Source of the DNA: Paraburkholderia fynbosensis
Lineage (GTDB): Bacteria; Pseudomonadota; Gammaproteobacteria; Burkholderiales; Burkholderiaceae
DNA length: 64,000 nt
Direction of reading: 5' to 3'
Assembly: GCF_902859935.1 (NCBI RefSeq)
Contig: NZ_CADIKI010000010.1
Span: 62,001-126,000, forward strand
Shown here: piece after piece, positions 1 to 8,809 of the stretch
How positions within the stretch are numbered: position 1 is the stretch's first letter
How the letters are laid out: every line of letters begins with the position of its first letter
The notes under the pieces: model-generated
Database searches by the model: none
Told to the model about the DNA's origin: nothing
What the model saw: the letters and a program-made list of their open reading frames with translations, nothing else
Translations under genes and position numbers: made by a program

Positions 1-707
1 GCCGCACGCGCGAACGGATTCTCGAACTGTCGTTGAAGCTGTTCAACGAAATCGGCGAGCCGAACGTCACGACGACGACGATCGCCGAGGAAATGGAAAT
101 CAGTCCAGGCAACCTGTACTACCACTTTCGCAACAAAGACGACATCATCAACAGCATCTTCGGCCAGTTCGAGCAGGAGATCGAAAAGCGTCTGCGTTTC
201 CCGGAAGACCATCGCGCGACTATCGACGAAATGTGGTCGTACCTGCAGTACATGGTCGATTTCACGTGGCGCTACCGCTTCCTGTATCGCGACCTGAACG
301 ACCTGCTCGCACGCAACCGCACGCTCGAAACGCACTTCAAGCAGATCATCAGCCACAAGGTGCGCTTTGCGAGCCAGTTCTGCGAGCAGCTCGTCGCCGA
401 CGGCGAGATGGTCGCCACGCCGGAAGAAATGCATGTGATCGCCACCAACGTCGGCGTGATCGGCACGTACTGGCTGTCGTATCAATTCGTGATGAATCCG
501 CGCAAGTACAACGAGCAGGAAGCGATTCGCGCGGAGCTGCATCAGGTGAGCGTGCAGATCGTGTCGCTGATGGCGCCTTATCTGCGCGGCCGCTCGCGGC
601 AGATTTTCGACGACCTCGTGTCCGGCAAGCTGCCCAAGCGCGAGTTCTACGATTACCTGCCGCCCAAGGAAGGCGCCGCGCCCCGTAACGAATCGAAGGA
701 CGTTTGA
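1..707 (+). CDS. TetR/AcrR-family transcriptional regulator, 5' end outside the window
   Basis: The reading frame is open from base 3, upstream of the first internal start at base 33, so the gene begins before the window. The visible N-terminus continues the usual TetR opening (a TRERILELSLKLFNE-like helix). The recognition-helix segment GNLYYHFRNKDDI is typical of the family's helix-turn-helix. The remaining roughly 170 residues would form the ligand-binding and dimerisation domain. Its stop overlaps the region just before the LOG gene at 710, so the two are probably co-transcribed. Ligand and targets cannot be told from sequence. Confidence 0.9.
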   Translation, partial: RTRERILELSLKLFNEIGEPNVTTTTIAEEMEISPGNLYYHFRNKDDIINSIFGQFEQEIEKRLRFPEDHRATIDEMWSYLQYMVDFTWRYRFLYRDLNDLLARNRTLETHFKQIISHKVRFASQFCEQLVADGEMVATPEEMHVIATNVGVIGTYWLSYQFVMNPRKYNEQEAIRAELHQVSVQIVSLMAPYLRGRSRQIFDDLVSGKLPKREFYDYLPPKEGAAPRNESKDV

Positions 708-709
708 GT

Positions 710-1294
710 ATGAAGTCGGTGTGTGTGTATTGCGGCTCCTCCAACGGAGCCAAGCCGTTGTATGCGGAGGCGGCGCGCGCGTTCGGCCGCGCGCTGGTGC
801 AGGCCGATCTCGCGCTGGTCTACGGCGGCGGCAAGGTCGGGCTGATGGGTGTGATCGCCGATACGGTGATGGCCGAAGGTGGCCGCGCGATCGGCGTGAT
901 TCCCGAGCTGCTGGTCAACAAGGAAGTCGGCCATAACGGGCTGACCGAACTGCACGTGGTGCCCGACATGCACCATCGCAAGAAGATGATGGCCGACCTG
1001 TCGGACGCGTTCGTCGCGATGCCGGGTGGCGCGGGCACGCTCGAAGAGCTGTTCGAGGTCTTCACGTGGGCGCAGCTCGGCTATCACCAGAAAGCGGTGG
1101 CAGTGCTGAATATCGATGGCTTCTACGATCCGTTGATCAAGCTGCTGCAGCACACGGTCGACGAAGGCTTCATGCGCCAGACCTATTTCGACATCCTGCA
1201 GATCGATGCCGAGCCGGCCGCGCTGATCGGCAAGCTGCAGCGCTATCAGCCGCCCGCAAGCGACAAGTGGGCGATCAAGCGCGACGGGGTCTGA
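710..1294 (+). CDS. LOG-family protein (cytokinin riboside 5'-monophosphate phosphoribohydrolase type, TIGR00730)
   Basis: A 194-residue protein with the Rossmann-like LOG fold. It opens MKSVCVYCGSS and has a YGGGKVGLMG nucleotide-binding loop at residues 38-47, an MHHRKKMM segment at 87-94 and the signature PGGAGTLEE at 105-113. Family members hydrolyse nucleoside 5'-monophosphates to free base and ribose 5-phosphate. In non-plant bacteria the physiological substrate is often unknown. I chose the ATG at 710 over an in-frame TTG at 704 because MKSVCVYCGSS is the normal family start. It follows the TetR gene with almost no gap. Its stop codon sits in the first unit of a 15-bp tandem repeat. 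Confidence 0.93.
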   Translation: MKSVCVYCGSSNGAKPLYAEAARAFGRALVQADLALVYGGGKVGLMGVIADTVMAEGGRAIGVIPELLVNKEVGHNGLTELHVVPDMHHRKKMMADLSDAFVAMPGGAGTLEELFEVFTWAQLGYHQKAVAVLNIDGFYDPLIKLLQHTVDEGFMRQTYFDILQIDAEPAALIGKLQRYQPPASDKWAIKRDGV

Positions 1295-1332
1295 CGCGAC
1301 CCGGTCTGACGCGACCCGGTCTAACGCGACGC
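1288..1332. repeat. Three 15-bp tandem repeats over the LOG stop codon
   Basis: Three consecutive units of GGTCTGACGCGACCC fill 1288-1332. The third unit differs at two positions (TAA for TGA, final GC for CC). The first unit contains the LOG stop codon. Every unit carries a stop in that frame, so loss or gain of units would leave the protein intact. Confidence 0.9.
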
Positions 1333-1436
1333 GTTTGATGGCAGGGGCGCACCGATTGATTCCCGCGCGTCCATCCGGGCGCTCGTCCCACCGGCTGCGC
1401 CGTTCGCGCGGCCCTCACCCGAACGATGAGGTTGCG

Positions 1437-2183
1437 ATGACGAAAGCCGTTCTGATCACCGGTGGCAGCCGCGGCATTGGCCGCGCGAGCGCGCGTCTGC
1501 TTGGCGCGCGCGGCTGGCGCGTCGGCGTGAATTACGCGCGGAATGTGGCCGCCGCGCAAGCCACCGTCGCCGAAGTCGAGCACGCCGGCGGCCGCGCCGT
1601 GGCGATCGAAGGCGACGTCGCGAACGAAGCCGACGTGATCGCGATGTTCGACACGCTCCAGCAGAAATTCGGCCGGATCGATGCGCTCGTCAACAACGCG
1701 GGCATCGTCGCGCCGTCGAGCGCGCTCGCCGACATGGACCTCGCGCGCCTGAAGCGCGTGTTCGATGTCAACGTGCTCGGCGCATACCTGTGCGCGCGCG
1801 AAGCCGCGCGGCGCATGTCGACCGATCGCGGCGGCGCGGGCGGCGTGATCGTCAATATCTCGTCGGCGGCGGCGCGCCTCGGCTCGCCGAACGAATACGT
1901 CGATTACGCCGGCTCGAAAGGCGCGGTCGACACGATGACGCTCGGCCTCGCCAAGGAACTCGGCCCGCGAGGCGTGCGCGTGAACGCGGTGCGTCCCGGC
2001 CTGATCGACACCGAGATCCACGCGAGCGGCGGCAAGCCCGAGCGCGCCGCGCAACTCGGCGCGACTACGCCGCTCGGCCGCCCGGGCAGCGCGGACGAAG
2101 TCGCTGAAACGATCGTCTGGTTGATGAGCGACGCGGCATCGTACGTGACGGGCGCGTTGATCGACGTTTCTGGTGGACGCTGA
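1437..2183 (+). CDS. SDR-family oxidoreductase (NAD(P)-dependent short-chain dehydrogenase)
   Basis: A 248-residue classical short-chain dehydrogenase. It has the cofactor motif TGGSRGIG (8-15), NNAG (86-89), the catalytic serine region ISS (141-143), and Y157 and K161 of the YxxxK motif. A C-terminal SYVTGALIDVSGG segment matches FabG-like enzymes. The start at 1437 is preferred over an upstream in-frame ATG at 1335 because the family begins directly at this Rossmann strand. The 34 residues upstream are low-complexity and arginine-rich. The substrate is not predictable. Confidence 0.92.
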   Translation: MTKAVLITGGSRGIGRASARLLGARGWRVGVNYARNVAAAQATVAEVEHAGGRAVAIEGDVANEADVIAMFDTLQQKFGRIDALVNNAGIVAPSSALADMDLARLKRVFDVNVLGAYLCAREAARRMSTDRGGAGGVIVNISSAAARLGSPNEYVDYAGSKGAVDTMTLGLAKELGPRGVRVNAVRPGLIDTEIHASGGKPERAAQLGATTPLGRPGSADEVAETIVWLMSDAASYVTGALIDVSGGR

Positions 2184-2305
2184 GTCGCTTGACGCGCGCA
2201 CTCGCGCCGTGGTTTGGCCGTGTTTTTTGCGCGCGGGTTTCGGCGAGCGGTTCCGGCGACGTTAAGTCGACCGGCCACGCGGTTGACGAGGCGCAGTTCG
2301 CGGCC

Positions 2306-2962
2306 TCAGAACGATGAGCCGGGTTCGCGCAGAAACGCGCGCTCCTCGTCCGTCGACGAGCGCCCGAGCACCCCATTGCGATGTGGAAAGCGCCCGAAGC
2401 GCTCGATGATTTCCGCATGCCGCGCGGCGAACCGGTAGTACGACTTGCCGCCCGGTTCCGCTTGCAACAGTTTGAACAAACGCAGCGATTCGCGCTGGCT
2501 GGCGAGCGTCTCGTCGTGTTCGAACGGCAGATAGGCGAACGCGCGATGATGCACGGTCGGCAACAGGCGATCCGCGCCGCTTGCGATCATCTGTTGCGCG
2601 ATGCGCAGTGCTTTCTGATCGGCGGCGAACGCTCGCGGCGTGTTGCGGTGGCAATTGCGCGAAAACTGGTCCAGCACGATGATGAGCGCCAACGCGCCGA
2701 GCGGCGTGGTCTGCCAATGGTCGGGCGAGGTGGCGCTTGCCATGTCGCTCGATGCATCAACCGCCGCGTCGATCAAGGCGCCAAAGCGTTCCCGCAACAT
2801 CGCATCGAATGCTTCGTCGCGGGAAAACCAGCGTTTGTGCTCCTCGCCGAAGTGCGGTGCATCCGGCGCATCGAACCAGCAGTCGAGAACCGCGCGCGCT
2901 TGCGGCGCGAGGCCCAGGTAGTCGGCGGACGTCGAGTATGTCGCGCCGGATTCGTCAGCCAT
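2306..2962 (-). CDS. DUF924-family protein
   Basis: A 218-residue protein of the DUF924 family. It has an early VLDCWFDAP segment followed by FGEEHKRWFSRDEAFDAML, a LALIIVLDQFSRNCHR core, and the helical repeat section ending RFGRFPHRNGVLGR. The fold is TPR-like and no biochemical function is established. The ATG at 2962 (MADESG) is chosen because the 27 residues upstream are not family-like. The gene is convergent with the SDR gene. It is the last core-like gene before the mobile element. Confidence 0.88.
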   Translation of the reverse strand: MADESGATYSTSADYLGLAPQARAVLDCWFDAPDAPHFGEEHKRWFSRDEAFDAMLRERFGALIDAAVDASSDMASATSPDHWQTTPLGALALIIVLDQFSRNCHRNTPRAFAADQKALRIAQQMIASGADRLLPTVHHRAFAYLPFEHDETLASQRESLRLFKLLQAEPGGKSYYRFAARHAEIIERFGRFPHRNGVLGRSSTDEERAFLREPGSSF

Positions 2963-3311
2963 TGCGGTTGCGCATCCAGTCGTTCTGAATACTACTAACA
3001 GTGAGTTCACGATAAACCCTTGAACTGAAACACCTTCTTCCAACTAACACTTTCCGCGCCTCTGGTTCTTAACTAACGAACTTCTCGGCCAAACTCAGCG
3101 GGATAACGGCGTTCACCCGAGGTTCCAAGCCTTTGGACGTTAACAGAGTATCCTTGAGCAAACAGCGCTCCCGCGTGAACTTATCGCCTACGGTTGGTTG
3201 ACACGGCACTTTGGCCCTTCGGTAACAACGGACGACCAATCACAACCCCTCCGAGTGGCCCGCCGGACGCGCTGTCTCGGCTGACGTCACGACCATTGCT
3301 CGACGTCCCCT
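2963..3311. other. Intergenic stretch that probably holds one end of the integrative element
   Basis: No credible gene is seen here. The stretch separates the core-like DUF924 gene from the 3' end of the recombinase operon, so one terminus of the element is expected in it. It contains GTTAACAGA at 3139-3147, a 9-mer that recurs inverted at 9718-9726 and direct at 20045-20053. No longer direct or inverted repeat was found by eye. Confidence 0.4.
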
Positions 3312-3731
3312 CTATCCATCGTCGCGGCGCGACAGAGCAACCACTTTACCTGACACTTCGCCACGGAGGCGGGCAATCTCGTCCCTTAGCGTCTCGTTAA
3401 TTGACGCCAGTTCGTCAAGGTCTTTTTTGGCTGCGCGAAGCTCGTCTCGTAAGCCCTTCAGTGCGGCGCGGGCATCGACCAGCTCAGCAGCCTTGGCATC
3501 GCGCTGTTGACGAGTCGTACGGCCGAGTTCATGGCGAATCGCCTCTGCGAGGTCGGGATATGTATTATGGATGAGGCTTGGGCTGACACCCGCCTCCGCA
3601 GCGACCGCCGTAATGCTCAATTTCAGGCCTTTGTTTCTGACCTCGATGATTGCAGCCGTCAGCTCTTCTTTCGTCTTCTCTCGGTCTCGCGGTCGAGGCT
3701 TTCTTCTTTCAGAATCAGCGGACTTTTTCAT
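3312..3731 (-). CDS. ginD: GinD/Srap-like recombination helper (HTH plus coiled coil)
   Basis: A 139-residue basic protein. It starts with a charged tail (KPRPRDREKTKEEL), continues with a TetR-like helix-turn-helix segment (LSITAVAAEAGVSPSLIHNT, about residues 36-55), and ends in a long heptad-rich helix running from the ARAALKGLRDEL segment to the LASINETLRDEIARL segment. Its ATG overlaps the stop of the preceding recombinase (ATGA), so translation is probably coupled. In GInt/SE elements the fourth, small gene is needed for excision or circularization. That role is inferred here from position and size. A longer upstream reading (to 3860) lies wholly inside the recombinase gene and is rejected. 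Confidence 0.7.
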   Translation of the reverse strand: MKKSADSERRKPRPRDREKTKEELTAAIIEVRNKGLKLSITAVAAEAGVSPSLIHNTYPDLAEAIRHELGRTTRQQRDAKAAELVDARAALKGLRDELRAAKKDLDELASINETLRDEIARLRGEVSGKVVALSRRDDG

Positions 3732-5740
3732 GCGAATACCCCTAGCGCCGCATATGCAGCTGCCTGCTCGCTCGACGGCAACGGCACCTGAAGCTCGCTC
3801 AGCACCTCCTCTGAGCGCGCTATTGCTCGCTGAGCCTTTTGCCGGACACTGGGGCCACAATCAGTAATGGCTGCCAAACGCAAGTTGTCAAGATGAATCA
3901 TCTGCCAAATGGCAGCGTGGTCTTCTTCGATGATGGCCTGCGAGCAACCGACGCAATTCGCCGGCTCATAGACGCCTTGCCCGTGGCAAACGCGGGTTCC
4001 GCTGAGGCACCACGAATGGCCGGTACTGCGGATTTCGATGGTCTCGGCAGTATGAAGTAGAAGCTCTTTAAAATTTTTAACTGGCGTGGCACGGGTCTGC
4101 ATCAACTTTCGGCCCGCGCCCCCGCTCAGCGGTCCGTCGGAGTCCATCCAACCTTCCATCAGCTCGACGCGCGCCGCGGTTTGCTCTTCATGAAGCTCGC
4201 GGTATAACCCGAGGTCCTGGTACGGATTCGAAGCGTAAAGCTGCGTCCACGACATTGAGGCATGTTTGAGTTGCCACTTGAGAAACACCAAACCCATGCG
4301 CCCTAGACGCGAGTTGGCGACGTTATAGGCAAAGGTGCGTCGACACTGGTGGTTGGCCAACTCCCAATCCGAGCCAACTGCGCGAGCGAGGGCCTTGAGT
4401 TGCACATTACAACTTATTGCACTTATCGTTCCAATACGGGAGCCGGTCCCCAAGTGGTCCGACGCACTCGTCGAGACGCACAAAAACAAATGCCGCTTCA
4501 TGTCGCGGACGTCGTTAAGCCGGCCAACGGCCTCTACGACAGCCATCCCGTTTTCAAGAAGACCGTCTTTATTGACGCCTCGTTGCAACAGCATTTCGAG
4601 CCATTGGGCTTCGTCGACCAAGCGAGCCTGCATCGGCTCGGCGTATCGCTGCAAGATTTCTAAAGCCCGTAAGGTTTCTGGTGGAACTAAAAACTCGACT
4701 TCGCCCCTTTTTGTTTTGAATTCTTTGGTACGCACCCAATGGAAAGTAACGCCATTTCGCACCTCGCTTCGCCAACAGCCACTAGTGATGGCGATGCTCT
4801 CGCTGTTGCGCATTCCAGAGGTGATTTGCGTAAGATACAAGACAGAATCGCGCACGCGAGTAAAGGCAGGATTAGATGGAGAAATCTTCCCTTCGTCTCG
4901 TTTTTGAAAGAGTTCTTCCGCCTCGCCGAGACGTGCCTCACAGTACGCAAACAGGTCACGCTGCAACGAACGAGGAACCACGGGCGTTTTGCCAGTACGG
5001 CCAGCCATGCTGTCATTGTCGTCCTCGTTAAATCCAAAAGCTTGCTGGGCCGTCACTCCTCCCCAAGGGTGCTCCGATAGTGGATAAAGCACATCCTGCG
5101 GGAAGTCCCAGACTAAGCCGATAATGTCCAGGCGGTTCCGAATTGCGCTAGGCTTGAGCGTGCGTTTCAGGTCCGCAATGTAGTCAGATAGATGCAACGC
5201 GCGCACCATCCTGAATGTAGCAATTCGCAGCGACGCCAAATGCCGCAACAAGACACGCGCACCAACTGCGGTTCGGTACACATAACTCGCGGTCCAAGGG
5301 ATGCCGTGCGGGCCACGAAGCAGCGCACAGTAGAGCGCCGCCTTGGCATCGTCCAATAGTGCTTTTGGAACATCATTCGGCCAAGTGATGGAAAATTCAC
5401 AGGCTTTCCTGTTCTTGACCTCCGACTCCGACGCCAAGTGCCAAACCGGGTCGCCGATTCGGCTGACTGGATATTCATTCCCAAACTCGTCGGCTACAGC
5501 AGTGACAATAAGGAGGTCACGCTCGGCTTGAGACATGCCTGCTAGGCTGACAGGCCGAGCAGCTAACAGGTCAAAGGGCCGAGGACGGGTATAGACCTTT
5601 GGTTTGACAACGTCGGCCGACTGTCTTTTCACTCGTCTCGGCTCTATGTTGGATGAGGCGACGGCTTCCTCGCGAGCATTCAAGGGCTCTGTCAAGTTCT
5701 TGGGCGTGCCGAATTGACGCAGTGTCTGCCTACGACGCAT
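3728..5740 (-). CDS. ginC: Large tyrosine recombinase, third of the trio (GinC/IntB type)
   Basis: A 670-residue site-specific recombinase with readable catalytic residues: Arg in TSGMRNSE (about 308), HxxR in ANHQCRRTFAY (about 463), a later His in LKHAS (about 491) and a Tyr in QLYASNP (about 500). The C-terminal 170 residues, beyond the catalytic core, carry Cys/His pairs (WCLSGTRVCHGQGVYEPANC) that could bind zinc. A good ribosome-binding site (AGGAG, 7 bases before ATG) supports the start. It overlaps ginD by ATGA and follows ginB after 43 bases. Confidence 0.82.
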   Translation of the reverse strand: MRRRQTLRQFGTPKNLTEPLNAREEAVASSNIEPRRVKRQSADVVKPKVYTRPRPFDLLAARPVSLAGMSQAERDLLIVTAVADEFGNEYPVSRIGDPVWHLASESEVKNRKACEFSITWPNDVPKALLDDAKAALYCALLRGPHGIPWTASYVYRTAVGARVLLRHLASLRIATFRMVRALHLSDYIADLKRTLKPSAIRNRLDIIGLVWDFPQDVLYPLSEHPWGGVTAQQAFGFNEDDNDSMAGRTGKTPVVPRSLQRDLFAYCEARLGEAEELFQKRDEGKISPSNPAFTRVRDSVLYLTQITSGMRNSESIAITSGCWRSEVRNGVTFHWVRTKEFKTKRGEVEFLVPPETLRALEILQRYAEPMQARLVDEAQWLEMLLQRGVNKDGLLENGMAVVEAVGRLNDVRDMKRHLFLCVSTSASDHLGTGSRIGTISAISCNVQLKALARAVGSDWELANHQCRRTFAYNVANSRLGRMGLVFLKWQLKHASMSWTQLYASNPYQDLGLYRELHEEQTAARVELMEGWMDSDGPLSGGAGRKLMQTRATPVKNFKELLLHTAETIEIRSTGHSWCLSGTRVCHGQGVYEPANCVGCSQAIIEEDHAAIWQMIHLDNLRLAAITDCGPSVRQKAQRAIARSEEVLSELQVPLPSSEQAAAYAALGVFA

Positions 5741-5783
5741 GGGTTTCTCCTGATGCGTGACTCTGTGCAGAAGTTCACATTCA

Positions 5784-7601
5784 CTAGCTTATGGGCATGC
5801 GCGTGCGTGCCCGATGGCTCATTGTCATTTGATGTGTCCAGAACGGGTGCAAGCCCCGTTTCGTCTTGGTACGTGCTTCCTTGACGATGCGGGCTGAAAA
5901 CTGTCGCTGTGTGAATTGGTCGATGTATGGAATTGCAATACGGTAGCGGTCACGCAGGTCCTCCAGCGCATCGTCATCGGTACGTTGCGAGCCGAGCATC
6001 GACTCGAGGTGCTTAAGCTCTTCCTCCGCAAATGCCTGGAAGCTGAACAGCCGCCAAAGCTCCTCGGCCGTGCCGACTATCGCAAAGCTCGAGCAAAAAA
6101 GGCACATCACGTAGCGGTCGCAGTGGTTGTGCCCGTCGCGCGGCGCGTGTTCGCCATTGAGCGTATCCTCGCAACCCGACACAGGGGTGGGCTCCATGGG
6201 TACGGCCAGTGCACCCCCGCGCGTTGTCTGCAATGGCTTGACCTCGATAACACGCTGTGACGCCAAAGCATTTCCGGGAGCCCCTCTCCGGTCGCGCACC
6301 ATCGCGGTGAAGTCGGAACTCATGAATTCTGCCGCCTCGGCTTTTTGGGCCTCATTCATCGAGGGATAGCTCGAGCCAGCCACTCTTGAAGTGTTGCCCA
6401 TCAAGTTCGCGGTCTTTTCCAAGTCGCCAGTGGAGCAAAAAGCGCGGTCAAAGTATGACTTGCGGGTTCGACTGAGGTTAACTCGCAGCACTCCGCCACT
6501 GTCATCAAGCAGATTGTGTCGTTTGATAAGCGCGCGGATGGCCTTCGCCAAGGTGGCATTAGTGAGACTAGTGACTGCGCCCGCCCTCCCGACGGCCCGC
6601 TTTTCAGGGCGATACAACCACACTCGGTCTTTGTATCGCGGCGGAGCTTCTTTCACCAGTTCTTCTGTGCTCGTAATTGCCTGCTGCAAAACGGCGCCCT
6701 CCGACAGCGAGAAGACCGCTTCACCAGCGTCGGCTGCGTCAAGCCCTGCTCGGGAATTTGTACTTTCTCGCACAGTCCGGCCTATACTTGAGCGAATCTT
6801 CCGGCTGCGAAACTTTACCGTCCACATGCGGATTGTGCCGGGCATGAGCCCGGGACTCATGGAATCGCGTCTCAACTCCAAAAGGGGTGTGGGGTTCTTA
6901 CCTTGCCGGTGCGCGACCAGCAACAGTCTTAGCGCCTGCACGTCTCCCTGGTAAAGGGGCAATCGTCCACGGTAGATGGCTATAAGGTCCGCTTTGATTG
7001 CTCTTGCCAAACGTTCCTGTTCGCCGGCGCTCAAGCTAGTTTGATTACTTCCGCCGTGCTCCCAAGGAAGCACCCTTCTCTTAAAGAACCGCGTCGGCTC
7101 TCCCGTAATGTACCCCTGCGCAAACATCTCTCCTAGAACCGGTTTGACGCTCCTGAACCATGTTCGGATTGTCTCGGGTTTCAGCCCGCGTCTCTGTCTA
7201 CGTACTTGTAGCCAACTGACAAACCCATCGATGTGCGACGGAGAAAGCTCTGCCGGCGTGGCGACGCGCGGAGCTTTTACCCCCTCAGTCAAGTATTCGA
7301 AAAATACTTTGAGACTCCTCGCGTATGTGACCACGGTGGCGGTTTCCCACGCGCCTGAGAACAACATGGCTCGAATACATGCTACCCCCGCCCAGACCCA
7401 TGCGTCGATGCCATGTTCGAGCCATTGCTCGAAGTATATGTTCCTGTCGCTCCCACCAAATCTTGCGTCTGGGCCGAGCAGTGCCACCATGTCGATGTTC
7501 GCGTCGGTCCTTGAGAGCGAACCTGTGTCAGTTGCTCTAACTGTGCCTAGAGCCTGCTCTTTGCGTGCAGGGCTGGCTTGGTAGCTCTTTTTTCTCGGCA
7601 T
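5784..7601 (-). CDS. ginB: Tyrosine-recombinase-fold protein with altered active site (GinB/Tfp type)
   Basis: About 605 residues. It resembles large phage-integrase-fold proteins in length and layout, with an N-terminal SAM-like core-binding region (WLEHGIDAWVWAGVACIRAM) and a C-terminal Cys-containing extension (DGHNHCDRYVMCLFC). The usual HxxR box is replaced by LSRTRKSYFDR and the second His region by MGNTSRVAGSSY, so catalytic competence is doubtful. This fits the Tfp (tyrosine recombinase fold protein) of strand-biased circularizing elements. The start at 7601 (MPRKKSYQ) is chosen because the extension to 7664 is not protein-like, but the longer form, overlapping ginA by 19 bases, cannot be excluded. 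Confidence 0.72.
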   Translation of the reverse strand: MPRKKSYQASPARKEQALGTVRATDTGSLSRTDANIDMVALLGPDARFGGSDRNIYFEQWLEHGIDAWVWAGVACIRAMLFSGAWETATVVTYARSLKVFFEYLTEGVKAPRVATPAELSPSHIDGFVSWLQVRRQRRGLKPETIRTWFRSVKPVLGEMFAQGYITGEPTRFFKRRVLPWEHGGSNQTSLSAGEQERLARAIKADLIAIYRGRLPLYQGDVQALRLLLVAHRQGKNPTPLLELRRDSMSPGLMPGTIRMWTVKFRSRKIRSSIGRTVRESTNSRAGLDAADAGEAVFSLSEGAVLQQAITSTEELVKEAPPRYKDRVWLYRPEKRAVGRAGAVTSLTNATLAKAIRALIKRHNLLDDSGGVLRVNLSRTRKSYFDRAFCSTGDLEKTANLMGNTSRVAGSSYPSMNEAQKAEAAEFMSSDFTAMVRDRRGAPGNALASQRVIEVKPLQTTRGGALAVPMEPTPVSGCEDTLNGEHAPRDGHNHCDRYVMCLFCSSFAIVGTAEELWRLFSFQAFAEEELKHLESMLGSQRTDDDALEDLRDRYRIAIPYIDQFTQRQFSARIVKEARTKTKRGLHPFWTHQMTMSHRARTRMPIS

Positions 7602-7645
7602 TTTGACAGTATGCGAGTTAGGGACTGAAAGGCGAACGGATGGGC

Positions 7646-8809
7646 CTATGCAACTGCAAACCATAGTGCTGGAGTCACGTCATAGAGACGGTCGAACTCG
7701 TCCATCAACGCTAACGCCTCGGCCCCCACTAACCGCTCAATCTGCTGAAGGTACACCATCGTGGTCTGGACGCTCGCATGCCCGAGACGGTCGCGAACAT
7801 ACATAAGAGGCTCTAGTTGGATTTTCGGGTTCGCTCTCAGCAACAGCAATGTATGGATGGCGTAGCTATGGCGAAGCATCAGCGGATGGATGGAAAACCC
7901 GACCTTGCGCCCCAAGTCCGACATGACCTTGTGAGCCGACCCTTTGTCATATGCATTCCCATGTACCGTCAGCAGAAGTGAATCCGGCTCTCTTTCACAT
8001 TTGACGCGCCGGTTTCGTTCGAACCGAGTATATGCATGCATGTCCTCCATCAGACTATAGGGGATGTGCACAACCCGACGTTTATCAAATTTAATTTCCA
8101 TGTGGCGAGGGTCAAGCGTCACGTCGATAAGTGTGCCGGGCTTAAGGTGGGGCCGCGTTGCGGGGTCGTACACATATGCCAAAGGAAAGGTTCGAGCTTC
8201 AACAGACCGCAAGCCGACACGGGCCATAAGGTCAAAGAGCAAGCGGTGCGACGTCGAACGGATAGCGTTGCGTGCAATCTTTAACTCTTCGGCCGTAAGA
8301 AACACCGGCTCCTTCTCCCATTCGTCGAGTAGGACGTCTGGTCTGCTGACAGTTTGGCTACCTCCCATCACGTGAGCCAGGTCATGCTCAATGCCGCCCG
8401 CCGTGACGTCCGAGTTCCTGAAAGGCAATCGCTCGAGCATGTGGCGCTCCAGTGCCCAGTTATAGAAGCCCGCGACAATCCTCAACCGATGATTAATGGT
8501 GCTTGGGTCCAGCTTCAAGTCAAACGCCTGCCAGTCGCGATAGACGCGCACAACGCTCTCGCCCACTGAACGGAACGACTCGTTCCACGTGAACCCATTG
8601 ACATGTAGGAAGCTGGCGAAATCCCACAAGTTCCGCCCATAGTTCTCCCAGGTCTTGATGTCGAGCGCCTTGCCGCTGTCCAACAGGAGGTGTCGTAGAT
8701 ACTTGTGGAATGGCTCCGCCGGCGTCATGTCGTCGCTCAGTATCAACGGAAAGTCCGGGCGGGGACGCCCGGCGTAGATGAATTGTTCCGTGGTGAAGAC
8801 GAGTCTCAC
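7646..8809 (-). CDS. ginA: Tyrosine recombinase, first of the trio (GinA/IntA type)
   Basis: A 387-residue integrase. It has a core-binding domain (KYLRHLLLDSGKALDIKTWENY is its start, about residues 36-57). The catalytic domain shows Arg in VGLRSVEA (about 201), HPLMLRH (HxxR, about 308), LGHASVQTT (about 343) and Tyr in VYLQ (about 350). I chose the GTG at 8809 because GGGAGG lies 7 bases upstream and its GTGA overlaps the stop of the gene before it. An ATG at 8860 would give 17 poor residues more. It most resembles the catalytic integrase of the element class. Confidence 0.82.
   Translation of the reverse strand: MRLVFTTEQFIYAGRPRPDFPLILSDDMTPAEPFHKYLRHLLLDSGKALDIKTWENYGRNLWDFASFLHVNGFTWNESFRSVGESVVRVYRDWQAFDLKLDPSTINHRLRIVAGFYNWALERHMLERLPFRNSDVTAGGIEHDLAHVMGGSQTVSRPDVLLDEWEKEPVFLTAEELKIARNAIRSTSHRLLFDLMARVGLRSVEARTFPLAYVYDPATRPHLKPGTLIDVTLDPRHMEIKFDKRRVVHIPYSLMEDMHAYTRFERNRRVKCEREPDSLLLTVHGNAYDKGSAHKVMSDLGRKVGFSIHPLMLRHSYAIHTLLLLRANPKIQLEPLMYVRDRLGHASVQTTMVYLQQIERLVGAEALALMDEFDRLYDVTPALWFAVA

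Noticed and set aside
349..753. Long arginine-rich frames opposite the TetR and LOG genes
   Set aside because: They are antisense shadows of well-supported genes in high-GC DNA and resemble no family.
1275..2201. A 308-codon minus-strand frame over the SDR gene
   Set aside because: Its repetitive Arg/Ala/His make-up is a shadow of the SDR codons, and the plus-strand gene has all SDR motifs.
3194..3400. Plus-strand 68-codon frame at the presumed element end
   Set aside because: Proline-rich, no ribosome-binding site, and it overlaps the ginD gene.
3312..8809. RIT (recombinase in trio) or Tn554-type transposon
   Set aside because: RIT has three recombinases without this helper, and Tn554 has two large recombinases plus a small one. 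The sizes and four-gene layout fit GInt/SE elements better.
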